A stretch of 64,000 bases of DNA, from NCBI RefSeq assembly GCF_001188955.3, contig NZ_JPRF03000017.1, positions 1 to 64,000 on the forward strand, written 5' to 3'. A program made the position numbers and the translations under genes. This DNA is from Kitasatospora aureofaciens (GTDB lineage: Bacteria > Actinomycetota > Actinomycetes > Streptomycetales > Streptomycetaceae). Of the stretch, positions 58,039 to 64,000 are shown piece by piece (positions within the stretch are counted from its first letter, which is position 1; each line of letters starts with the position of its first letter). Below the pieces are notes generated by a model. It ran no database searches and was not told the origin of the DNA. It saw only the letters and a program-made list of their open reading frames with translations.

Positions 58039-59028
58039 TCACTTGAGGTGCTTGAGGCAGAGCACGTAGTCCAGCGCGGGCCAGTTCGAGTAGGTGCGGG
58101 TGTACGTGCTGTCCGACTTGGGCTGCTTCTTGCAGACCGTCTCGTCCGAGGTGGCGACGTACTTGTAGACCACCTTGTACTGCGCCTTGGAGTCGGTGCA
58201 GGGCAGCACGGTGATCTTCGGGTGGTCGTCGCTCGTCCCGTCGTTGCGCAGGCAGTCGCCGGTCTTGGCGTCGTCCACCGTGTCGCTCGGGTCGGTCGGG
58301 GTGGCGATCGGCGGCAGGGTGATGCTCGGCATGGTGAAGGACGGCATCGGCGGCGGCGGGGTGTAGCTGAAGGTGGGCAGCGGCGACGGCGAGAAGGTGA
58401 CCGTGGTCGGCGTCGGCGAGGCGATCGTGTTGCCGGAGTCGTTCTTCGGACCGATCACGCCGGTGGCGAGCAGGATTCCGGTGGTCAGCAGGGAGACCGG
58501 CACCAGCAGCATGGCCAGGTGCGGGCGGCTGGTCAGCGGGGCGCCGGGGTCGAGCTGCGGGCCGTGGGTGCCCGGCATCGGCGGCGGCAGCCGCTTGATC
58601 CGGCCGTGGGCGCCGAGGTTCATCAGCAGGGTGATCAGGGTCAGCAGCGGGGAGACCCAGCTCCACCAGCCCTGGACGAGCGTCCGGGCGGACATGTCGC
58701 GCACAGTGGCCGTGCCGCAGGTGTGGCAGAACGGTCCGTGCATCCGCAGCATCCGGAACGCGACTATCAGGCCCTGGTGGCCGCGGACGGTCGCGCGCAC
58801 GGCGGGGAAGCCGCCGCAGAAGCGGCAGTGCTCCCCGTCCATCGGGGCCGGCGGCGGGTAGCCGTAGCCGTAGCCGGGAGGCTGGGCGCCGTAGGGCTGC
58901 TCCGGGGGCGGGGCGCCCGGGTAGCCGTACCCCGGCGGAGGCGGGGCGCCGTACGGGCCGCCGGCGTACGGACTGCCGTCACCGGGTGGCGGGCCGTAGG
59001 GCATCTGGGGCGGTGGCGGAGCGGACAA
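58039..59028 (-). CDS. LppU/SCO3897-like membrane protein, 329 residues
   Basis: Function unknown. The N-terminus is Pro/Gly/Tyr-rich (about 1-65). A CxxC pair (CRFCGG, CHTCGT) may bind zinc. Two membrane segments follow (about 115-140 and 165-190), then a Pro/Thr/Ser spacer and the LppU-like C-terminal domain with four cysteines (TGDCLR, LPCTDSKAQYKV, TVCKKQP, YVLCLK). The start appears to be TTG at 59028 with GGGGGACC upstream. The next gene upstream shares the C-terminal domain. Confidence 0.8.
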   Translation of the reverse strand: MSAPPPPQMPYGPPPGDGSPYAGGPYGAPPPPGYGYPGAPPPEQPYGAQPPGYGYGYPPPAPMDGEHCRFCGGFPAVRATVRGHQGLIVAFRMLRMHGPFCHTCGTATVRDMSARTLVQGWWSWVSPLLTLITLLMNLGAHGRIKRLPPPMPGTHGPQLDPGAPLTSRPHLAMLLVPVSLLTTGILLATGVIGPKNDSGNTIASPTPTTVTFSPSPLPTFSYTPPPPMPSFTMPSITLPPIATPTDPSDTVDDAKTGDCLRNDGTSDDHPKITVLPCTDSKAQYKVVYKYVATSDETVCKKQPKSDSTYTRTYSNWPALDYVLCLKHLK

Positions 59029-59062
59029 GAGGTCCCCCGGGAACAGGAAGGTGGCGGAAGGG

Positions 59063-59704
59063 TCAGGACTTCTTCACCGGCGGGTAGCCGCCGGTGGTGG
59101 GGGTCAGCGGGCCCAGGCAGAGCACGTACCGCGTCTTGTTCCAGCGGCGTCCGCTCTTGCCCGAGACGGCGCTGGTGGTCTGCGGCGTCTGCCGGCAGCG
59201 GGTCACGTCGGTGGTGCCGGTGAACTTCGACAGCACCTTGTAGTTGGCTTTGGAGTCATTGCAGTTGACGATCGAGACGTCACGCGAGCCGCTCACCCGG
59301 ACGCAGTCGCCGGGCTTGGCGCTGCTCACGCTCGGGCCGGCCAGGAAGTAGCCGCCCGCGAGTACGGCGCAGCCGCCGACCAGCCCGGCGATCCTCAGCT
59401 TGGACCGGACGCCGCGCTTGGCGGGGGGCGTCGCGGCCGCCGGGGCGGGCTGGGGGTGGCCGTACGGCCCGGCGGGCGGCTGCTGCCCGTACGGCGCCTG
59501 CTGCCCGTACGGCGCCTGGGGCTGGGGCTGCGGCTGGGCCTGCGGTGCCTGCGCGTAGGGATTCTGGGCGTACGGGTTCGGGTACGGCAGCGGTGCGGTC
59601 GGCTGCTGCCCGTACGGCGGTTGGCCGCCGTACGCGGGCGGGGGCGGACCGTATCCGGGCGCGGCGGGCGGCGGCGGCCCGTACGGGCCTGTCGGTGTGC
59701 TCAT
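59063..59704 (-). CDS. LppU/SCO3897-like membrane protein, 213 residues
   Basis: Function unknown. A Pro/Tyr/Gln-rich N-terminus with repeated PYGQQ units (about 1-112) is followed by one membrane helix (about 125-143) and an extracytoplasmic domain with the same four-cysteine pattern as its neighbour (PGDCVR, VNCNDSKANYKV, TRCRQTP, YVLCLG). ATG 59704 follows GGGGGACG. Only 34 bp separate the two genes, so they are probably co-transcribed and arose by duplication. Confidence 0.8.
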   Translation of the reverse strand: MSTPTGPYGPPPPAAPGYGPPPPAYGGQPPYGQQPTAPLPYPNPYAQNPYAQAPQAQPQPQPQAPYGQQAPYGQQPPAGPYGHPQPAPAAATPPAKRGVRSKLRIAGLVGGCAVLAGGYFLAGPSVSSAKPGDCVRVSGSRDVSIVNCNDSKANYKVLSKFTGTTDVTRCRQTPQTTSAVSGKSGRRWNKTRYVLCLGPLTPTTGGYPPVKKS

Positions 59705-59838
59705 CAGTTCGTCCCCCGAGACCGAGTTCTGTCGTTCCGACAGGTTTACGTACCTTAGCGACTCGGTCGGACGCAATCGGTCCCGAGCCCGCGAGGGACA
59801 TCGGGACGTGGTGGTTTCGATTCCGCTACCGGACGGTT

Positions 59839-61173
59839 TCAGTGGCCGTCGCCGGGGAGCGGTCCGGACCGCCGGGCGGCCCGCAGGTAGAGCACGGCGG
59901 TCAGCGCGTACACCACGGCCACCCCGACGACCACCGCGACCGAACGGCCGGACAGCGGCAGCACCAGCGCGGTGACCAGGGCGGCCGCCACGAAGGCGAC
60001 GTTGAACAGCACGTCGTAGATGGCGAAGACCCGGCCGCGGAACTCGTCCTCGACCGACTCCTGCACCACGGTGTCGGCGCAGATCTTGGTGCCCTGGGTG
60101 ACCACCCCGAGCAGCAGGGCGGCGGCCAGGCAGGGGACCGGGGCGAAGGACAGGCCCAGCGCGGGGACGAAGACCACCGGGGCGAGCAGGCAGACCGTCA
60201 TCCAGCCGGCCAGGCCGAGCCGGCGGGTGCACCAGGGGCTGACCACCGCGGCGACGAAGAACCCGGCGGCCGACAGGCCGACCGCCTGGCCGAGGGTGGC
60301 CAGTCCGGCCGCGCTGTCGGTCGGGTCGTTGAAGGTGTACCGGGCGAGCATCACCACGACCACGATCAGCACCCCGTAGCAGAACCGGGCCGCGGTGACG
60401 GCGGCCAGCGCGTGCACCGCGGGGCGGCGGTCCCGCACCAGGTGGCGCACCGCGGCGCCGAGTTCGGCGGCGGCCCGCTTCAGCGCCTGGCCGAGCGCGG
60501 GGTGGTCGTCGCGCTGCTCGGGGCCGAGCAGGTCGCGGTCCATCCGGCGGGCGGCCAGCGCGGCCGACAGGTAGAGCAGCGAGGCGACGGTGACCAGCGC
60601 GGCGTCCGCCTTCGGCCCGGGCGCCATCACCTGGTGCAGCAGGAAGCCGATCCCCCCGCCCGAGGCGGCGGCGACCGTCCCGAGGGTGGGGGAGAGGGCG
60701 TTGGCGGTGACCAGGGTGTCCTGCTCGACCACCCGCGGCAGGGCGGCGGACAGGCCGGCCAGGATGAACCGGTTGAGCGCGGTGACCAGCAGCGCGGAAG
60801 CGAAGAACAGCCAGGTCGGCGCCTCGACCAGGAGCAGCGCGCCGGTTCCCAGACCCAGCCCGAAGCGGGCCAGGTTGCCGAAGTACAGCACCTGGCGGCG
60901 GCGCCAGCGGTCCAGCAGCACCCCGGCGAACGGGCCGATCACCGAGAACGGGAGCAGCATCACGGCCAGCACCGAGGCGATGTCGGCGGGGGAGGACTGC
61001 TTCTCGGGGGAGAAGACCACGTAGGCGGCGAGCGAGACCTGGAAGACGCCGTCCGAGAGCTGGGAGAGCACCCGGGCGGTGAGCAGCCGACGGAAGTTCC
61101 GGCCGCGGAGCAGACCGAGGAGCGTGGCGCGTTGCGCGGACTGGTGGGTGCTGCCGTTCTCGGTGATCGCCAC
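59839..61173 (-). CDS. MFS transporter
   Basis: A 444-residue major-facilitator permease with 12 hydrophobic segments, most like drug or metabolite exporters of the 12-helix type (GVFQVSLAAYVVFSP, GVLLDRWRRRQVLYFGN as the loop 2-3 motif). The substrate cannot be told. The GTG at 61173 gives a normal N-terminus but has a weak ribosome binding site; the in-frame ATG at 61218 overlaps a parS site and would read MFHVKR. Confidence 0.87.
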   Translation of the reverse strand: MAITENGSTHQSAQRATLLGLLRGRNFRRLLTARVLSQLSDGVFQVSLAAYVVFSPEKQSSPADIASVLAVMLLPFSVIGPFAGVLLDRWRRRQVLYFGNLARFGLGLGTGALLLVEAPTWLFFASALLVTALNRFILAGLSAALPRVVEQDTLVTANALSPTLGTVAAASGGGIGFLLHQVMAPGPKADAALVTVASLLYLSAALAARRMDRDLLGPEQRDDHPALGQALKRAAAELGAAVRHLVRDRRPAVHALAAVTAARFCYGVLIVVVVMLARYTFNDPTDSAAGLATLGQAVGLSAAGFFVAAVVSPWCTRRLGLAGWMTVCLLAPVVFVPALGLSFAPVPCLAAALLLGVVTQGTKICADTVVQESVEDEFRGRVFAIYDVLFNVAFVAAALVTALVLPLSGRSVAVVVGVAVVYALTAVLYLRAARRSGPLPGDGH

Positions 61174-61202
61174 CCGCCCAGAGTGCCATGGAACCGGTCG
61201 CC

Positions 61203-61216
61203 GTTTCACGTGAAAC
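61203..61216. other. parS: parS site (perfect) upstream of the MFS gene
   Basis: GTTTCACGTGAAAC, about 25 kb from oriC, just upstream of the transporter start. Confidence 0.95.
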
Positions 61217-61232
61217 ATTCGCTGCGGAAACG

Positions 61233-61268
61233 CGAAGGGCTCACGATCAGATGATCGTGAGCCCTTCG
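61233..61268. terminator. ino1 terminator
   Basis: A 17-bp inverted repeat (61233-61249 with 61252-61268) about 95 bases after the ino1 stop on the minus strand, followed by TTTCC. Confidence 0.8.
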
Positions 61269-61288
61269 GCCGCGTTATGAGCGGTCAG

Positions 61289-61366
61289 CTCGGCGCTCGA
61301 CAGTCGCGAACCTCGCTGCGCTCAGCGCTCGGCGCTCGACAGTCGCGAACCTCGCTGCGCTCAGCG
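61289..61366. repeat. two perfect 39-bp tandem repeats overlapping the ino1 stop codon
   Basis: Copy 1 is 61289-61327 and copy 2 is 61328-61366; copy 2 contains the stop codon of the inositol-phosphate synthase gene. Four bases of a third copy follow. The unit includes GAGCGCAGCGAGGTTCGCGA on the minus strand. Confidence 0.95.
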
Positions 61367-62443
61367 CTCGACCTCGCCGCGGATGAACTTCTCGACGTTC
61401 TCCTTGGCCTCGTCGTCGAAGTACTGCACCGGCGGGGACTTCATGAAGTACGAGGACGCCGACAGGATCGGGCCGCCGATGCCGCGGTCCTTGGCGATCT
61501 TCGCAGCGCGCACGGCGTCGATGATGACACCGGCGGAGTTCGGGGAGTCCCAGACCTCCAGCTTGTACTCCAGGTTCAGCGGGACGTCGCCGAACGCGCG
61601 GCCCTCGAGGCGGACGTAGGCCCACTTGCGGTCGTCCAGCCAGGCCACGTAGTCCGAGGGACCGATGTGGACGTTCTTGGCGCCCAGCTCGCGGTCGCGG
61701 ATCTGCGAGGTCACGGCCTGGGTCTTGGAGATCTTCTTGGACTCCAGGCGCTCGCGCTCGAGCATGTTCTTGAAGTCCATGTTGCCGCCGACGTTCAGCT
61801 GCATGGTGCGCTCGAGGATGACACCGCGGTCCTCGAACAGCTTGGCCATCACGCGGTGCGTGATGGTGGCGCCGACCTGGGACTTGATGTCGTCACCGAC
61901 GATCGGCACGCCGGCCTCGGTGAACTTGTCCGCCCACTCCTTGGTGCCCGCGATGAACACCGGCAGGGCGTTCACGAAGGCGACCTTGGCGTCGATGGCG
62001 CACTGGGCGTAGAACTTGGCCGCGTCCTCGGAGCCGACGGGCAGGTAGCAGACCAGGACGTCGACCTGCTTGTCCTTGAGGACCTGGACGACGTCGACCG
62101 GGGCCTCGTCCGACTCCTCGATGGTCTCCCGGTAGTACTTGCCCAGGCCGTCGAGGGTGTGGCCGCGCTGGACGGTCACGCCGGTCGGCGGGACGTCGCA
62201 GATCTTGATGGTGTTGTTCTCGCTGTTGCCGATGGCGTCGGCCAGGTCGAAACCGACCTTCTTGGCGTCGACGTCGAACGCGGCGACGAACTCCACGTCA
62301 CGGACGTGGTAGTCACCGAACTGGACGTGCATCAGCCCGGGGACCTTGCCGGCCGGGTCGGCGTCCTTGTAGTACTCGACACCCTGCACCAGCGACGCGG
62401 CGCAGTTGCCCACGCCCACGATGGCTACGCGAACCGAACCCAT
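61361..62443 (-). CDS. ino1: inositol-3-phosphate synthase
   Basis: A 360-residue enzyme converting glucose 6-phosphate to inositol 3-phosphate, the first step to phosphatidylinositol and mycothiol in actinobacteria. The NAD-binding [43 protein letters not shown] and [12 protein letters not shown] blocks are typical of the short actinobacterial form. ATG 62443 follows AGGGAGC. It lies 127 bp after padR on the same strand, so the PadR regulator may control it. Confidence 0.96.
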   Translation of the reverse strand: MGSVRVAIVGVGNCAASLVQGVEYYKDADPAGKVPGLMHVQFGDYHVRDVEFVAAFDVDAKKVGFDLADAIGNSENNTIKICDVPPTGVTVQRGHTLDGLGKYYRETIEESDEAPVDVVQVLKDKQVDVLVCYLPVGSEDAAKFYAQCAIDAKVAFVNALPVFIAGTKEWADKFTEAGVPIVGDDIKSQVGATITHRVMAKLFEDRGVILERTMQLNVGGNMDFKNMLERERLESKKISKTQAVTSQIRDRELGAKNVHIGPSDYVAWLDDRKWAYVRLEGRAFGDVPLNLEYKLEVWDSPNSAGVIIDAVRAAKIAKDRGIGGPILSASSYFMKSPPVQYFDDEAKENVEKFIRGEVER

Positions 62444-62570
62444 TCCGGTTGCTCCCTGTGATCTCATGAGGGCCGTCGGGGTCGACGGCACTCGTCCTGC
62501 TTCTTCGAATGACTGCTTGTACGGGCGCGAGGCGCCCACTCCTGCCGCGTGGCACAGGGCTGACGCGGTG

Positions 62571-63287
62571 TCAGCGCTCCTGGGCGGAGCGCCCCGGGCG
62601 GTCGTACGGTGGCCCGGACGGGTCGGGGGACCCGGTCTCCTGGCCACGGCCGTCCGAAGTCGTGTGGGGTGCGGCGGTGGAGCCGGTGCTCCCGGTGGGG
62701 GCGCCGGCGGCGGGCCCGGTCCGGCCGGTGCGGTTGGCCCGCTCGGTCTCGATCAGCTCGTTGAGCCACCGGACCTCGCGTTCCACCGACTCCAGGCCGT
62801 GCCGCTGGAGTTCGACGGTGTAGTCGTCGAACCGTTCGCGGGCGCGGGCCAGCGAGCTGCGCATCCGCTCCAGGCGCTCCTCCAGCCGGCTGCGGCGACC
62901 CTCCAGGACGCGCATCCGGACGGCCCGGTCGGTCTGGCCGAAGAAGGCGAAGTGGACGCCGAAGCGCTCGTCCTCCCAGGCGTCCGGACCGGAGTCGGCG
63001 AGTAGCTCCTCGAAGCGCTGCTTGCCCTCGGGGGAGAGCCGGTAGACGATCTTCGACCGCTTGCCGTTGAGCGCGGTGGCCGGGACGTACTCGACGTCCG
63101 GGTTGTCCTCGACCAGGAAACCCTGGGCGACCAGGCTCTTCAGGCACGGGTAGAGCGTTCCGTAGGAGAGTGCCCGCAGCGCCCCGAGCAGGATGTTGAG
63201 CCGCTTGCGCAGCTCGTAACCGTGCATCGGGGCGTCATGGAGCAGGCCGAGAACGGCGAACTCCAGCACTCCTGAGCGTCTGCCCAC
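62571..63287 (-). CDS. PadR-family transcriptional regulator
   Basis: A 238-residue regulator. The winged-helix domain (about 1-95) has [20 protein letters not shown] and [13 protein letters not shown]; the C-terminal helical domain (about 115-190) dimerises ([20 protein letters not shown] in part). A low-complexity Gly/Ser/Thr tail ends the protein. GTG 63287 has GGGAGGAGG upstream. Three palindromes lie 48-85 bp upstream and may be its operator. In streptomycetes this gene sits between ino1 and a penicillin-binding protein gene, as here. Confidence 0.9.
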   Translation of the reverse strand: MGRRSGVLEFAVLGLLHDAPMHGYELRKRLNILLGALRALSYGTLYPCLKSLVAQGFLVEDNPDVEYVPATALNGKRSKIVYRLSPEGKQRFEELLADSGPDAWEDERFGVHFAFFGQTDRAVRMRVLEGRRSRLEERLERMRSSLARARERFDDYTVELQRHGLESVEREVRWLNELIETERANRTGRTGPAAGAPTGSTGSTAAPHTTSDGRGQETGSPDPSGPPYDRPGRSAQER

Positions 63288-63334
63288 TGCCGTCGTCCTC
63301 CTCCCTCTCGGCCTTCGCTCCGGCCGCTGCACCG

Positions 63335-63372
63335 GCGGTATACCGCTTCGATGTATCGGCTCGATATATCGA
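63335..63372. promoter_or_regulatory. three evenly spaced palindromes, candidate PadR operator
   Basis: GCGGTATACCGC (63335-63346), TCGATGTATCGG (63348-63359) and TCGATATATCGA (63361-63372) follow one another with centres exactly 13 bp apart. The first and third are perfect palindromes. They lie in the divergent region between padR and the penicillin-binding protein gene. Confidence 0.65.
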
Positions 63373-63640
63373 GAACAGTAAACCCGACCCCCGGAACGGG
63401 CAAGGGGGGCACGCGTGAATGTGATCACAAGCCGACGCGCGGGTGGGGTTGGCAACGGGCATGTAATGATCTGTCGCCGTTTTGCGGTTATTGGCGTCTG
63501 ATGCCCGATTAGTTGTATTTCGGTGCTGCGTACGCTGTCGCGTGTGCACGAGGACCAACCTCCGGGGTTAGGGCGGTCCGGGCATCGGACAGGAACCCTG
63601 CCTTCAGGCCGACAAGGCCTGGCGAGGAGCGGCTGAGAAC
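63373..63640. promoter_or_regulatory. divergent promoter region of padR and the penicillin-binding protein gene
   Basis: Together with the palindromes this 353-bp gap (63288-63640) separates divergent genes. An AT-richer segment at about 63455-63540 probably carries the plus-strand promoter, but I could not fix a -35/-10 pair. No gene is supported. Confidence 0.4.
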
Positions 63641-64000
63641 ATGAGCGAGCGACGGCGAAGGACGCCCAACCCGGGCGGTGACGGGCAGCAGCCCCCGGGA
63701 GGCGGAGGTCGTCGGGGTGGTCCCGGTCCCGACGAGCTGGCCTCGGACGGGCTCGGTCGCCGACGCCAGCCGGGCGTCCGGGAGACCGCCCAGCAGCCCC
63801 GGATGGGCCGTGCCGAGATGCGCAAGGCCGCGCAGAAGAAGGGCAAGGGCGGTGGCCGGCGCGGCGGAGCCGCCTCCGCCGCGGCCGCCGCCGGGCCGGG
63901 CAAGAAGCGCTTCATCGACTACCCGCGGTTCGGCAAGACCGGCGTCCGGCGCTGGCTGCCGTCCTGGAAGCAGTGGCTGAGCGCCTTCCTGCTGTTCTTC
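63641..64000 (+). CDS. bifunctional penicillin-binding protein (PBP1-type), 5' part only
   Basis: The frame is open from ATG 63641 to the window end (120 codons). It begins MSERRRRTPNPGG, continues with a Gly/Arg/Lys-rich cytoplasmic stretch and reaches the start of a membrane helix (WLPSWKQWLSAFLLFF) at the edge. Divergent from padR and ino1, this is the position of a class A penicillin-binding protein in streptomycetes; the catalytic domains lie outside the window, so the identity rests on context and N-terminus. Confidence 0.75.
   Translation, partial: MSERRRRTPNPGGDGQQPPGGGGRRGGPGPDELASDGLGRRRQPGVRETAQQPRMGRAEMRKAAQKKGKGGGRRGGAASAAAAAGPGKKRFIDYPRFGKTGVRRWLPSWKQWLSAFLLFF

Overview
The window is chromosomal DNA of very high GC content from a streptomycete-like actinobacterium (Streptomyces or Kitasatospora). 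The evidence is the gene order dnaN-oriC-dnaA-rpmH-rnpA-yidD-yidC-jag-rsmG-parA-parB, frequent GTG starts, DnaA boxes of the TTGTCCACA type, ParB sites GTTTCACGTGAAAC, CrgA, class E sortases, DUF5324, DUF3566 and LppU/SCO3897-type proteins. The replication origin lies near the middle, at about 35.3-36.3 kb.

Layout. 1-7.2 kb: the end of a SpoIIE-type phosphatase/kinase regulator, a membrane protein next to an MprF/LysX-like lysyltransferase-domain protein, and a NarL-type two-component pair. 7.3-16.5 kb: tRNA-Leu, then the growth and division signalling cluster fhaA-fhaB-pstP-ftsW/rodA-pbpA-pknB. 16.5-20.2 kb, opposite strand: two class E sortases, a glutamine amidotransferase, a 59-residue membrane protein and a DUF881 protein, facing away from crgA. 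20.6-21.0 kb: a dense DnaA-box cluster outside oriC, followed by a rhomboid protease and a DUF5324 protein. 22.8-23.8 kb: tRNA-Ala, a DLW-39 peptide and a tandem duplication of tRNA-Ile with its terminator. 23.8-38.1 kb, minus strand: a cyclopropane-fatty-acid-synthase-like enzyme, a DUF3566 protein, gyrA, gyrB, dciA, recF, gnd, dnaN, oriC and dnaA. 38.4-45.2 kb, plus strand: rpmH, rnpA, yidD, yidC, jag, rsmG, parA, parB and an acetyltransferase. 45.3-56.2 kb, minus strand: trxA and trxB behind a SigR-type promoter, a sigma/anti-sigma pair, a membrane pseudokinase, murJ and a DUF6049 protein. 56.5-64 kb: cca, two LppU-like proteins, an MFS transporter, inositol-phosphate synthase, a PadR regulator and the start of a bifunctional penicillin-binding protein.

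How it works together. The window joins replication initiation (dnaA, dnaN, recF, gyrAB, dciA, oriC), origin segregation (parAB with five perfect and two variant parS sites), membrane protein insertion and RNA processing (rnpA, yidD, yidC), and Ser/Thr-phosphorylation control of peptidoglycan synthesis (PknB, PstP, FhaA, FhaB, FtsW/RodA, PbpA, MurJ and its pseudokinase).

This is mostly conserved core territory. I found no phage, insertion sequence, CRISPR array or unfamiliar gene cassette. The unusual material is in non-coding structure: a DnaA-trio-like unwinding element in oriC, a DnaA-box cluster 15 kb away, parS sites inside genes, the duplicated tRNA-Ile unit, a 39-bp direct repeat after ino1, three evenly spaced operator-like palindromes before padR, and a response-regulator gene that appears to start with ATC.
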